A DNA stretch of 52,310 nt from an uncultured Oscillospiraceae bacterium (GTDB taxonomy: Bacteria; Bacillota; Clostridia; Oscillospirales; Ruminococcaceae): positions 1 to 52,310 of the forward strand of contig CAJUAN010000017.1 in the NCBI GenBank assembly GCA_910584715.1. Direction: 5' to 3'. The notes beneath the pieces were generated by a model. That model saw only the letters and a list, made by a program, of their open reading frames with translations, did not search any database and was not told the origin of the DNA. Position numbers and translations under genes: made by a program. This document shows positions 40,207 to 49,356 of this stretch, one piece after another. Position 1 is the stretch's first letter. Each line of letters begins with the position of its first letter.

Positions 40207-41484
40207 TTATACAGACCCGCCTAAAATGGCTCTGTCCGACGTAAAGAGCTTCTCGAATTTAAGCATAGTATAGCTGCCGTCCTCGTTTTCGCGTACGGTA
40301 TAGCGGTACGTCTGGGACGGTACGAGGTAAAAATCGTCCTCATAGTATTCTATAGTGACAGTCCGAGCGCCCGATTCTTCATCATAGCTCTCATCCGCAA
40401 GATATCCGCAGTACCATGAAGTCCCTCTGCCGGGCAGATCGACCGTATCCGTCTCGGCGTCGTAGTAGTATTGGTAATCCTTGACATTGAACACGTCCGC
40501 GGAAAAACCGAGCATATTCTTCAAAGCTCTGTCGAAGTCTTCATAAGACATTGGAAAAGCAACATCGCTGCCGCCGTAGCGGTACACCATTAAAAGTGCA
40601 TTGAAAGCCGCTTCTGAACCGCCGTAATCGGACAGATCGGGCTTGGAGAAATCTGTCACAACATCTCCCGCAAAAAACCATCTGAAATAACAGCTGAAGC
40701 TGTTGCAGAAATCAATATAAGGCTTAGAGTCTCCGTATACCGGCAGCAGACGGCTTTCGTCCAGTCCGCCGACCTTGCGCAGCGGCATGAAGCTTCTGTC
40801 CTCGCCGGGATAGTATATCATCAGATAATCGTCCCTGCCGACGGTAATGAACTCGTTATCGCTTTTGGCAACGTCCATTGTCACCGTGACCTCATAGCGG
40901 AAATTGCCGTCCGTGATTATCTTTTCATCGGCTATCTCCCAGCTGTTCAGCTTTACTCCCGCAAGCTGCTGAGAGCTTTGCCATACGTAGCCGTTCTGCT
41001 TATAGGCGGGCACCTCGCCGCTTACGGCGCAGTCGAGGATAGACTTTATGCGCAGTCTTACCCGTTCGGTATCCATGCGTTCATAGTCGGACAGACCGTC
41101 GGTGGACAGCGAAAATTCAGGCATATCGGGTATAGCTCCGTCGTCCATATCGTAAAGCTTAGCGTTATCGGGGAGCCCATTCTCATGCATGAGCCTCGGG
41201 TAGTCTACAGGCTCTTCGACGGGTTCGGCAACGTCTTCGTCAGCATCGTCGTCCATTTCTTCGTCGGCTTCATATGCAACGTCCTCTTCGGTCTCGGACA
41301 TTTCTTCCTCGGTTTGCAAAGCTGTTTCCGAGGCTTCGTCAGTTTGGAAAGTTTCGGCAGTATCGGTCGCTGAAATAGACGTATCCGAAGCCGTACCATC
41401 TGCCCCCGCGCCGTCGTTTGTACAGCCCGACAGCAGAACCGCAGCAGACGAAATGCAGATAATAACGCACAATAATTTTTTCAT
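40207..41484 (-). CDS. Lipoprotein of unknown function in the ior operon
   Basis: A 425-residue lipoprotein: signal peptide with lipobox LLSGC, then a Thr/Ser and very acidic linker (residues about 30-95, e.g. ETEEDVAYEADEEMDDDADE), then a globular part of about 300 residues with no family I recognise; strands such as NFRYEVTVTMDV and TYRYTVRENEDGSYTML are apparent. It lies 26 nt after iorB and 59 nt before paaK on the same strand. Why a surface protein sits inside this metabolic operon is unclear. Confidence 0.72.
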   Translation of the reverse strand: MKKLLCVIICISSAAVLLSGCTNDGAGADGTASDTSISATDTAETFQTDEASETALQTEEEMSETEEDVAYEADEEMDDDADEDVAEPVEEPVDYPRLMHENGLPDNAKLYDMDDGAIPDMPEFSLSTDGLSDYERMDTERVRLRIKSILDCAVSGEVPAYKQNGYVWQSSQQLAGVKLNSWEIADEKIITDGNFRYEVTVTMDVAKSDNEFITVGRDDYLMIYYPGEDRSFMPLRKVGGLDESRLLPVYGDSKPYIDFCNSFSCYFRWFFAGDVVTDFSKPDLSDYGGSEAAFNALLMVYRYGGSDVAFPMSYEDFDRALKNMLGFSADVFNVKDYQYYYDAETDTVDLPGRGTSWYCGYLADESYDEESGARTVTIEYYEDDFYLVPSQTYRYTVRENEDGSYTMLKFEKLFTSDRAILGGSV

Positions 41485-41510
41485 AATGTCATCTCCTTGT
41501 CAGCAGCAAA

Positions 41511-42101
41511 TCACGCGCTTACCTTGTCAACGCTTGCCTTTCCCAGCTCGAACGCCTTTTTGTTAAGCTCCAAAAATTTCGGGGGAACGCACTGTTCCAA
41601 AGCGTCCTGCCAGAGCTTGTCGTCAAAGTCCGTCTTAGCCGCCACAACTCCCATGAGAGCCACGTTTGAAGCCTTTGCTATACCTGCCTGCTCCGCGAGG
41701 GCGAGAGCGTCCACGGCTGTAACCTCAATCCCCGCGGCGATAAGTTTTTCTATGATTTGGTCGGGATATTCCGCCGCTCCCGTGATAACGGGCATGGGGT
41801 CAAGCTTTTGAGTGGAGGTGATGAGCTTTCCGCCCTTTTTCAGGTAGGGAAGCCACCTTGCGGCTTCAAGCTGCTCAAAAGAGATTATAACGTCAGCCTC
41901 GCCCTTTTCGATAACGGGGGAGAAAACCTCGTCCCCGTACTTGACATATGTTACCACGGAGCCGCCTCTCTGGGACATTCCGTGGACCTCGGACACCTTA
42001 ACGTCGTGTCCCTGAGCGAGCAGCACGCTGCCCAGAAGTCTCGAAGCCAGCAGAGAGCCCTGTCCTCCCACGCCGACAATCATAATTGATCTTGTATCCA
42101 T
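41511..42101 (-). CDS. iorB: Indolepyruvate ferredoxin oxidoreductase, beta subunit
   Basis: A 196-residue subunit with GGAGG before ATG 42101. The start MDTRSIMIVGVGGQGSLLASRLLG and MSQRGGSVVTYVKYG are diagnostic of the gamma/beta domain of 2-oxoacid:ferredoxin oxidoreductases. With IorA it converts arylpyruvates and CoA to arylacetyl-CoA, CO2 and reduced ferredoxin, or runs in reverse. It is split from iorA by a membrane-protein gene, which is unusual. Confidence 0.93.
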   Translation of the reverse strand: MDTRSIMIVGVGGQGSLLASRLLGSVLLAQGHDVKVSEVHGMSQRGGSVVTYVKYGDEVFSPVIEKGEADVIISFEQLEAARWLPYLKKGGKLITSTQKLDPMPVITGAAEYPDQIIEKLIAAGIEVTAVDALALAEQAGIAKASNVALMGVVAAKTDFDDKLWQDALEQCVPPKFLELNKKAFELGKASVDKVSA

Positions 42102-42149
42102 AAATATTTCCTCCTGTAGAAGTAGAATTGGTTGGTTTGCCTGTCAGGG

Positions 42150-42659
42150 TCATTGCCGCCCGAACCTTAACGCTCTGAATGAGCTTGTCGCCGCTCCTAT
42201 GGCGGCGAAGATGTAGCTCCTGAAAAGTGCCGAATCAAAAGCGTCGCTTATATCCGTGCCTGTGATAAGCTTTTCAAAATGTACGAAGCAGTACCCTACC
42301 GACGGACATTCGGGGACGGCGTAGTACAGGTCGTACGACCAGACCGCTCTTTCGCACAGGTACACCATAGCAATCGTAACGATAATGCATATAACAACGG
42401 CCGTTTCAATGTTCATGTCCTTTTCATTTTTAGTAAGGAGACTGCACATATACATCTCCCCGAATATCATGAAAAAGCCGCACAGTGAACTTATGTAGCC
42501 GACTCTGCCCATGGCTATCCAGAGCACGGCGGCGGGTATCGTCCCGATAAATGCGCCCGCAACAGCTTTTGCGATAATGAAACCGCTTGAATTTTCCCCC
42601 TCGTCGGCTTCGCCCGTCCGGACGGGAGTATGCTCCTCGTCAAACGCACCCCTCGGCAT
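42150..42659 (-). CDS. Membrane protein of unknown function between iorA and iorB
   Basis: A 169-residue protein. An acidic N-terminal stretch of about 25 residues precedes three to four membrane helices (AKAVAGAFIGTIPAAVLWI, ISSLCGFFMIFGEMYMC, TAVVICIIVTIAMVYLC) and a Cys-bearing loop. I recognise no family. It starts 12 nt after the iorA stop and ends 48 nt before iorB, so it is in the operon; a carrier or partner for aryl acids is one guess, without direct evidence. Confidence 0.72.
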   Translation of the reverse strand: MPRGAFDEEHTPVRTGEADEGENSSGFIIAKAVAGAFIGTIPAAVLWIAMGRVGYISSLCGFFMIFGEMYMCSLLTKNEKDMNIETAVVICIIVTIAMVYLCERAVWSYDLYYAVPECPSVGYCFVHFEKLITGTDISDAFDSALFRSYIFAAIGAATSSFRALRFGRQ

Positions 42660-42671
42660 AACGATTCCCCC

Positions 42672-44399
42672 TTATTCCTCTATCGCGCCGAACTTGCAGA
42701 CCTCCGTACAGATACCGCAGCCAACGCACTGGGTACGGTCGATAACAGCCTTTCCGTCTCTTACGGAAATTGCGGGACAGCCAAGCTTCAGGCACATTTT
42801 GCAGCCCTTGCACTTGTCGTTAACAACTTTGAGAGCGGGCTTGTGCTTAACGTATTTAAGCAGCGCGCAGGGACGGCGTGAGATTATTACCGAAGCTTCG
42901 GGAGCTGCAAGCTCCTCCTTGATAGCGGCTTCGGTCTCCGCAAGATTGTATGGGTCTACCACGCGGACGCGCTTTATGCCGATAGCTTTACAAAGCTCTT
43001 CAAGATTTACCGCGGCGGCGGGGTCGCCCTTGAGGTTTTTGCCCGTGGTTGGGTTCTGCTGGTGACCGGTCATGCCGGTGATAGAGTTGTCCAGAATTAT
43101 AACGGTGGAATTGGTGCTGTTGTAGGCAATATTTACCAGACCTGTCATACCGCTGTGCATAAAGGTTGAGTCGCCTATTACCGCAACGGTGGACTTCTCC
43201 GCCTCCTCGCCCCGAGCCTTGTTGAAGCCGTGGAGAGCGGATATTGAAGCTCCCATGCAGATAGTGGTATCCATAGCAGCCAGCGGCGCGCTCGCGCCCA
43301 GGGTGTAGCAGCCGATGTCTCCCGAAACGGTTATCTTGTTTTTGGACAGGCAGTAGAAAAGTCCTCTGTGGGGACAGCCCGCGCACATTACCGGGGGACG
43401 CACGGGTACGTTTCCGTCAAACGCCGATGATTCGGCTTTCACGCCCAGCAGCTTCTCCGCGATAAGAGCCTGTGAAAATTCTCCTATGTAACCGAACAGC
43501 TCCTTGCCTATAACTTCAAGTCCCAGCTTTTTACAGTGAGTCTCGATAATATCGTCAAGCTCCTCGATGACGTACACCTTTTTGTACTTAGCGCAGAAGT
43601 CCTTTATCAGCTCAACGGGCAGGGGATTTACAACTCCCAGTTTAAGGTAGGACGCCTTGTCCCCCATAGCCTCGCGGGCGTACTGATAGGAAATTCCGCT
43701 TGTGATTATACCGATATCTCCACCGTTGTCTATCACTTTATTAAGGGGGGACTTTTCGGCGTACTCTATAAGCTTTTTGGTGCGCTCCTCAACAAAGACG
43801 TGTCTCGGTCTTGCAAAGGCGGGCATCATAACGTATTTCTGAGGGTTCTTTATGTACTCCTTTTGGGGCGGCACTACCCTGTCGCAAAGCTCTACGGCGG
43901 ACTGGGAGTGAGCCACTCTTGTGCACATTCTGACGATAACAGGAACGTCGTACTCCTCGGAAAGCTCAAAGGAGGTCTTGACGAAATCCTTGCACTCCGC
44001 GGAATCGGAAGGTTCTACCATAAGCACCTTTGAAGCAATAGCATGGTGTCGGGAATCCTGTTCGTTCTGGGAGGAGTGCATACCCGGGTCGTCGGCGACT
44101 GCGATCACCATACCGCCGTTAACGCCGGTGTAGGACGCGGTATAGAGGGGGTCAGCGGCGACGTTAAGACCCACATGCTTCATTCCGCAGAAAGAGCGGG
44201 AGCCTGCGATAGACGCTCCGAGAGCGACCTCCATGGCAACTTTTTCATTGGGCGCCCATTCGGCGTAAATTTCATCGTATTCCGCGGCGCATTCAGTAAT
44301 CTCCGTTGAGGGGGTGCCGGGGTAGCTTGATACCACCGTAACGCCCGCTTCGTAAAGACCTCTTGCAAAAGCGGCATTTCCGAGCATAAGCTTTTTCAT
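42672..44399 (-). CDS. iorA: Indolepyruvate ferredoxin oxidoreductase, alpha subunit
   Basis: A 575-residue subunit. N-terminal pyrimidine-binding region (KKLMLGNAAFARGLYEAGVTVVSSYPGTPSTE), thiamine pyrophosphate domain with GDSTFMHSGMTGL, NSITGMTGHQQNP, and two 4Fe-4S motifs at the end (CKGCKMCLKLGC and CVGCGICTEVC). This is the complete alpha subunit. It is the first gene of the operon, whose promoter lies about 40 nt upstream. Confidence 0.95.
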   Translation of the reverse strand: MKKLMLGNAAFARGLYEAGVTVVSSYPGTPSTEITECAAEYDEIYAEWAPNEKVAMEVALGASIAGSRSFCGMKHVGLNVAADPLYTASYTGVNGGMVIAVADDPGMHSSQNEQDSRHHAIASKVLMVEPSDSAECKDFVKTSFELSEEYDVPVIVRMCTRVAHSQSAVELCDRVVPPQKEYIKNPQKYVMMPAFARPRHVFVEERTKKLIEYAEKSPLNKVIDNGGDIGIITSGISYQYAREAMGDKASYLKLGVVNPLPVELIKDFCAKYKKVYVIEELDDIIETHCKKLGLEVIGKELFGYIGEFSQALIAEKLLGVKAESSAFDGNVPVRPPVMCAGCPHRGLFYCLSKNKITVSGDIGCYTLGASAPLAAMDTTICMGASISALHGFNKARGEEAEKSTVAVIGDSTFMHSGMTGLVNIAYNSTNSTVIILDNSITGMTGHQQNPTTGKNLKGDPAAAVNLEELCKAIGIKRVRVVDPYNLAETEAAIKEELAAPEASVIISRRPCALLKYVKHKPALKVVNDKCKGCKMCLKLGCPAISVRDGKAVIDRTQCVGCGICTEVCKFGAIEE

Positions 44400-44435
44400 A
44401 GTAAAAATTCCTTTCTGAAACGCAATATATATTTA

Positions 44436-44464
44436 ATTATAGCATACTTTGAACGGAATTGAAA
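44436..44464 (-). promoter_or_regulatory. Promoter of the ior-paaK operon
   Basis: On the minus strand TATAAT (44436-44441) preceded by TATGC (an extended -10) with a weak -35 TTTCAA (44459-44464) at 17 nt. Confidence 0.65.
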
Positions 44465-44555
44465 GTATTTTTATAAAAAAAGTTATGGAAGCATCTGCGT
44501 TGTCAATAGATGTGACCCCCAAAGAATAATTTCTGTGAAAATTTTTAAAAGGCTC

Positions 44556-44584
44556 TTGACAAATTTAAAAGGTTGTGATATACT
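44556..44584 (+). promoter_or_regulatory. Sigma-A promoter of the DAHP synthase gene
   Basis: TTGACA (44556-44561), 17-nt spacer, TATACT (44579-44584). The leader is only about 55 nt, too short for a T-box or Trp-type attenuator. Confidence 0.85.
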
Positions 44585-44647
44585 TTATTGCATAACAGCG
44601 TTAAAGCTTAAAATTGATAAAATGTTTGGAATAGAAAGGTGATAAAA

Positions 44648-45661
44648 ATGATTTTGGTACTGAAACAGAATCCCGAAAAGGAAAAGGTGGATTCGCTTAT
44701 AAGAATGCTGGGTGAAAAGGGTCTGTCGGCAAACGTCAGCGAGGGCGAAAGCCACACTATTATAGGGCTTATAGGCGATACCTCGCACCTGCCGGTCGAT
44801 CTTATTTCCGCGCTGGATATCGTTGAAAACGTTACCCGGGTGTCAGAGCCCTTCAAGGCTGCGAACCGCAAAATGCACCCCGATAACACCATTGTCGATG
44901 TTAACGGAGTCAAAATAGGCGAGGGATATTTTCAGGTCATCGCGGGTCCTTGCTCCGTTGAGAGCGAGGATCAGATAATCGAAGTTGCGAACGACGTCAA
45001 GGCAAGCGGGGCTACTCTCCTCCGCGGCGGAGCGTTCAAGCCCAGGACTTCTCCCTACGCCTTCCAGGGACTTCACGCGGACGGCTTGAAGCTTCTCCTT
45101 GAAGCCAAAAAGGAAACCGGTCTGCCCATAGTTACCGAGATCATGAACGTGAACCACATCGACCTCTTTGCGGACGTTGACCTCATTCAGGTTGGAGCGC
45201 GGAATATGCAGAACTTCGACCTGCTGAAAGAGCTGGGTAAGCTCCGCAAGCCGATACTGCTTAAGCGTGGTCTTGCAAACACTATTGAGGAGTTCCTCAT
45301 GTCTGCCGAGTACATCATGGCGGGCGGAAACAATCAGGTCATTCTCTGCGAACGCGGTATCCGCACGTTTGAGACAAAGACCCGCAATACCCTCGACCTT
45401 TCGGCGGTACCCATGCTTAAAAAGCTGTCTCACCTGCCTGTTGTTATAGACCCCAGCCATGCCACCGGTATTTCGTGGATGGTTGCCCCTCTTGCAAAGG
45501 CGGCGGTCGCCGTAGGCGCGGACGGTCTTATGATAGAGGTGCATAACAATCCCTCAAAGGCGCTCTGCGACGGAGCGCAGTCCCTTAACCCCGAACAGTT
45601 TGATACGCTTATGAAGGATATCAAGCGAAGAGTGGAGTTCGAGGGAAAGACCATGAATTGA
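44648..45661 (+). CDS. aroF: 3-deoxy-7-phosphoheptulonate synthase (type I-beta)
   Basis: A 337-residue DAHP synthase, first step of the shikimate pathway. ATG 44648 is preferred over GTG 44639 because AAAGGTG is the ribosome binding site. An N-terminal ferredoxin-like regulatory domain (residues about 1-70) precedes the barrel, with FQVIAGPCSVES, GATLLRGGAFKPRTSP, QVGARNMQNF, LLKRGLANT and VVIDPSHATG. It is divergently transcribed from the ior-paaK operon, so the two aromatic pathways share one promoter region. Confidence 0.95.
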   Translation: MILVLKQNPEKEKVDSLIRMLGEKGLSANVSEGESHTIIGLIGDTSHLPVDLISALDIVENVTRVSEPFKAANRKMHPDNTIVDVNGVKIGEGYFQVIAGPCSVESEDQIIEVANDVKASGATLLRGGAFKPRTSPYAFQGLHADGLKLLLEAKKETGLPIVTEIMNVNHIDLFADVDLIQVGARNMQNFDLLKELGKLRKPILLKRGLANTIEEFLMSAEYIMAGGNNQVILCERGIRTFETKTRNTLDLSAVPMLKKLSHLPVVIDPSHATGISWMVAPLAKAAVAVGADGLMIEVHNNPSKALCDGAQSLNPEQFDTLMKDIKRRVEFEGKTMN

Positions 45662-45665
45662 AAAA

Positions 45666-45703
45666 ACGGGAGAGCCTCGCGGTGAGACTCTCCCGTACTT
45701 TTT
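45666..45703. terminator. Bidirectional terminator
   Basis: ACGGGAGAG (45666-45674) pairs with CTCTCCCGT (45688-45696), followed by ACTTTTTT on the plus strand and by CGTTTTTT-type sequence on the minus strand, between convergent aroF and DUF2461. Confidence 0.88.
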
Positions 45704-46365
45704 TATTTGGTTTTATCCGTTTCGAGATAAAAATGATACACCGGCGCGATCGCCTTGAAATCAGCGGCAAGCTTCCCTATCAGCTTATCGCTGAACAGCA
45801 TATCGAAATCCTTGCTTTCGCAGGACAATCCGATATTTTTCCGATTGAGCCAGTCCTGCTTTTCGGGACTTTCCTCCGGGTACCTGTTCCGCTTGTAAAG
45901 TTCGCCGTAAAGCGTAAAAACCTTTTGAGACCTATATGCTTCGAGAGCCGCCTTAAAGCTTTTGTCCTCTTCAAGAATCAGCCTCCTGTAGTTCTCCATT
46001 GCATCGGAGGACGCACTGTAAAAGCCGCAGCCGTAGTCGAAGCCGTTAGGAGAAATACTGAAATAAAACCCGAGCTGCGCGCCGTTTTCGTCGCGTGGAC
46101 GGCTGAAGGTGTACCATACATAATCGCGGAAAATTGATTTTCCCTTTGCATAGCGGGCGTCCCGGTACAGTCGTGACAGCTTTTTCGGGTTGCAGATCAG
46201 GCTGCCGTCTATTTCCAGCATTGTTTCGGTCAGACCGTTTATTACCTCGGCAAACGGCTCCGTTACGTATTTTTTGTAATCCTCCTTATGGTCGTTGAAC
46301 CATGCCTTGCTGTCGTTCATATAGTTTTCAAAAATAAAATCAAGAGATTTTGCCGAAAATGGCAT
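45703..46365 (-). CDS. DUF2461 family protein
   Basis: A 220-residue cytoplasmic protein of the DUF2461 family: FIFENYMNDSKAWFNDHKEDY at the start, RLYRDARYAKGKSIFRDYVW, then LGFYFSISPNGF. Biochemical role unknown. It begins 11 nt after the histidine kinase stop, so it is the last gene of that operon. Confidence 0.85.
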   Translation of the reverse strand: MPFSAKSLDFIFENYMNDSKAWFNDHKEDYKKYVTEPFAEVINGLTETMLEIDGSLICNPKKLSRLYRDARYAKGKSIFRDYVWYTFSRPRDENGAQLGFYFSISPNGFDYGCGFYSASSDAMENYRRLILEEDKSFKAALEAYRSQKVFTLYGELYKRNRYPEESPEKQDWLNRKNIGLSCESKDFDMLFSDKLIGKLAADFKAIAPVYHFYLETDKTK

Positions 46366-46376
46366 TTAAATTCCTC

Positions 46377-49280
46377 CTATAGAATTTCCAGAATATGCCT
46401 TACCGTTCCCTCTGCTTTTTCGTAGGCGAAATTGTCTGTGAAGCGGCGGCTTTTTTCTATTTCCGCGCTTACGTCCGAGCTGTACCGGAAGCCCGCCAGC
46501 CTGTCAAGTATCTCAACGGCTCCGTGGGAATCAAGATCGTCAAGAGCCGCAAGCACGCGTTCAAGGTCAGCCCTAAGCTCGTCCGCGCTTATTGGCGGCT
46601 TTTCCGCGCTTTCGGTCTCAGCGGATTCCTCAGGCTCCACAAAAGGCTTAATGTTTTGCGCTATCTCCGAAAAACGGGCGATAAGCGCGGGAGTATCCTC
46701 ATGTATTTTTTTGTAGTCCTCGTCTTTTCCCGCCTGTTCAAGAGCCTTTGCCATTTTCGAAAGACCGTTTGCGCCTATCGCAAGAGCGGAGCTTTTAAGT
46801 CCGTGTACCTCGGTGGTGTAATTCTTATAATCCCTGCTGTGGGCGAAGGTTTCAATGCGAAGTATGCTTTCGTCCGCAGTCTCCATAAAGGTTTTCAGGA
46901 TAGCAAGGTACGCCTCCACGTTTCCGCCGCACAGGGTAAGTCCCGCCATTACATCGACATTCGGGATAACTATGTCGTCGGATTCGGAATATTCGTCCGC
47001 AGTATTTTCCTGAACGGCTTCGGGGTCATAGACAAGGAAGTCGGAAAAGCTTACGCTGCCAGAACTGTTTCCCGTCTCAACATAGGTCACCATTTGCTTC
47101 GGCAGCCACGCTTCAAGTATCCTTTCCAGCGTGGGAAGCTGTATCGGCTTTGAGATAAAGTCGTTGAAGCCCGATTCCAGGAACATTTCCTTTGCTCCGC
47201 TGACGGCGTTTGCGGTAAGAGCCACTATCGGAAGTCCGCTGCTGTAAGCGTCTCCCTTTGAACGGATAATTTTTGTCGTATCCACTCCGTCCATATCGGG
47301 CATCATGTGATCCATGAACACCAGATCGTAGTAGGCGGAATTTATCATCTCGATAGCCTTTGCGCCGCTGTCGGCAAGGTCGGCTTTAATGCCGTAGGTA
47401 GTCAGCAGTCTGGCTGTAACGTCAAGGTTTACCTTGTTGTCGTCCACAACAAGAACATGGGCTTCGGGAGCTCGGAGAGTGCGGTTCTTTTCCTCGGAAG
47501 AGGCGGCGCTTGCAACGGCGTTGGATATGGGGGACGGGTCGTCTATCTTCTGAACCAGAATGACCGTGAATACCGAACCCTTTCCGTACACGCTGTCGAC
47601 CGTTACCGTTCCGTCCATTTTCTCCGCAAGAGTCTTGGAAATAGACAGTCCAAGACCGGAGCCCTCTATCTTGCGGTTCCTGCGGGTATCCACCTGACGG
47701 AAGTTTTCAAACAGCTTGGACATATCCTCTTTTTTTATGCCTATGCCCGAATCCGCTATTTTGAACATCAGAGTAACGTTGTTTCCTATACGGTTCATTT
47801 CCCTGACTGTAAGGCTTATGAAGCCGCTGTTTGTAAACTTAACGGCGTTTCCCAAAAGGTTTATGAGTATCTGCTTCAGCCGCACTTCGTCTCCGTACAT
47901 TTTTCGGGGTATACGCCTGTCAACATCTATTCTGAAATCAAGCTCTTTCTTTTTTCCAAGCTGTACATAGGTAATGCTTATAACGTCGTTGAGCATTTCC
48001 CCCGTATCGTAGACGGCAGGAACAAGATCAAGCTTTCCCGCTTCGATCTTCGAGATATCCAGAATATCGTTGATAATGGAAATAAGGTTCTTAGCCGCGG
48101 TCTTGATATCCGAAGCGTAGCAGTAATTCTTTTCTTTCAGGCAAAGCTCGGCAAATCCTGTAATGGCGTTCATCGGTGTACGTATCTCATGGGACATATT
48201 GGCAAGAAAGTCGCTTTTTGCGCTGTTTGCCATGTCGGCTTTGCGGCTCATGTCGATAAGACCGTCCACATATTTTTTCGTGTCGGTAACGTCTATCACC
48301 AAAACCGAGTAGCCGTTCTCGCTTCCGTCGCTGTTCACCAGACGGTTTATATGCTTTTCGTAGTATTTGCCGTTAAGCTCAAACTCCGAATTTTCCTGAT
48401 TATCGGAGCCGTCTGAACCGTATGAAGTCGAAATAAGGTTAAGCGCAAATTTAGCGGCTTTTTTCCTGCCGCCCTCCGACAGCTCGGGAAAGATACGCCG
48501 TGCGGCGGGATTTGAGTCAACGATATTCAGCTTGCTGTCGGTAACTATCAGCGCGTCGTCCATGGTTTCAATAATGTTGTCTCTTGCAGTTTTCACCATG
48601 TCGTACCTGACGTCCCTATAGGCAGCCGCCGTTACGGTTACACAGCATACGCACATCGAGATAGAGGACGGATTGAAGTCCCCCAGCATACGGAAGTAAT
48701 GTACAGCCGACGCGGCAGCGGGAAGAAGCGCAGTGAGGAACGACCACCTGAGCTTTACTCGTATGTCAAAGACACGGTTTCCGCGGCGTCCGAACAAAGC
48801 CGCCGCGATGATAAGAACAATTTTCAGTATCATTGAAGCGGTCATAACGTAATATCCCACAAAGTATTTAACGTTTGCGGAATATATCTCTCCGTTGCTT
48901 GTCAAAAGCTCAATGTCCCTGAAATACAGGTGGAATACCCTGTCGGAAGCCGAGGCGATTATCGCAAAAAGATCGGCAGCCAAGAGAGCTGCGCTTACCG
49001 CTTTGGGAATTTTCATACCGCAGTTTTCGCAGGCAAACCAGTACAAAAGATACATAGCAAGCGCCGACCCCATTATATCAAACGGCTTGACCGCAAGCGC
49101 CGCTTCGGGTGTATCCGCGAAAAGAAGCATAGTATAGGAAAAGCAATGCAGAAATGCGGAAGCGAGCGCCGCGGTAAGAACCGAATATGCGCCCGCCCTT
49201 TTTGTGGTGACAATATAAACAATATATACGAACATCAGCGCCACACAGCATATCTGCAAAGTAAGCAAAAAGTTCGTCAT
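46377..49280 (-). CDS. 7TM hybrid histidine kinase (PAS-HisKA-HATPase-REC-Hpt)
   Basis: A 967-residue sensor. N-terminal seven-helix membrane region (residues about 1-225) with the look of 7TM kinase sensors, a PAS segment (about 232-335), HisKA with His364 in SHEIRTPMNA, HATPase with NLLGNAVKFT, DSGIGI and GSGLGLSI, a receiver with Asp657 in FMDHMMPDMDG and ALTANA, and an Hpt domain with His826 in VHGLKSSALAIG. Phosphate can thus pass His-Asp-His within one chain and on to the REC-HD-GYP protein encoded 76 nt upstream. All phosphorelay residues are present. Confidence 0.93.
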   Translation of the reverse strand: MTNFLLTLQICCVALMFVYIVYIVTTKRAGAYSVLTAALASAFLHCFSYTMLLFADTPEAALAVKPFDIMGSALAMYLLYWFACENCGMKIPKAVSAALLAADLFAIIASASDRVFHLYFRDIELLTSNGEIYSANVKYFVGYYVMTASMILKIVLIIAAALFGRRGNRVFDIRVKLRWSFLTALLPAAASAVHYFRMLGDFNPSSISMCVCCVTVTAAAYRDVRYDMVKTARDNIIETMDDALIVTDSKLNIVDSNPAARRIFPELSEGGRKKAAKFALNLISTSYGSDGSDNQENSEFELNGKYYEKHINRLVNSDGSENGYSVLVIDVTDTKKYVDGLIDMSRKADMANSAKSDFLANMSHEIRTPMNAITGFAELCLKEKNYCYASDIKTAAKNLISIINDILDISKIEAGKLDLVPAVYDTGEMLNDVISITYVQLGKKKELDFRIDVDRRIPRKMYGDEVRLKQILINLLGNAVKFTNSGFISLTVREMNRIGNNVTLMFKIADSGIGIKKEDMSKLFENFRQVDTRRNRKIEGSGLGLSISKTLAEKMDGTVTVDSVYGKGSVFTVILVQKIDDPSPISNAVASAASSEEKNRTLRAPEAHVLVVDDNKVNLDVTARLLTTYGIKADLADSGAKAIEMINSAYYDLVFMDHMMPDMDGVDTTKIIRSKGDAYSSGLPIVALTANAVSGAKEMFLESGFNDFISKPIQLPTLERILEAWLPKQMVTYVETGNSSGSVSFSDFLVYDPEAVQENTADEYSESDDIVIPNVDVMAGLTLCGGNVEAYLAILKTFMETADESILRIETFAHSRDYKNYTTEVHGLKSSALAIGANGLSKMAKALEQAGKDEDYKKIHEDTPALIARFSEIAQNIKPFVEPEESAETESAEKPPISADELRADLERVLAALDDLDSHGAVEILDRLAGFRYSSDVSAEIEKSRRFTDNFAYEKAEGTVRHILEIL

Positions 49281-49356
49281 ATGTGCGCAATACCGCGTCT
49301 GCGGCTTGCCCGCCCCCTTAATAGTATTGTCGTATCGTCTGACCGCAGTAAACCGT

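Noticed and set aside
44465..44647. T-box or tryptophan attenuator before the DAHP synthase
   Set aside because: The promoter leaves only about 55 nt of leader, with no T-box motif or terminator hairpin.
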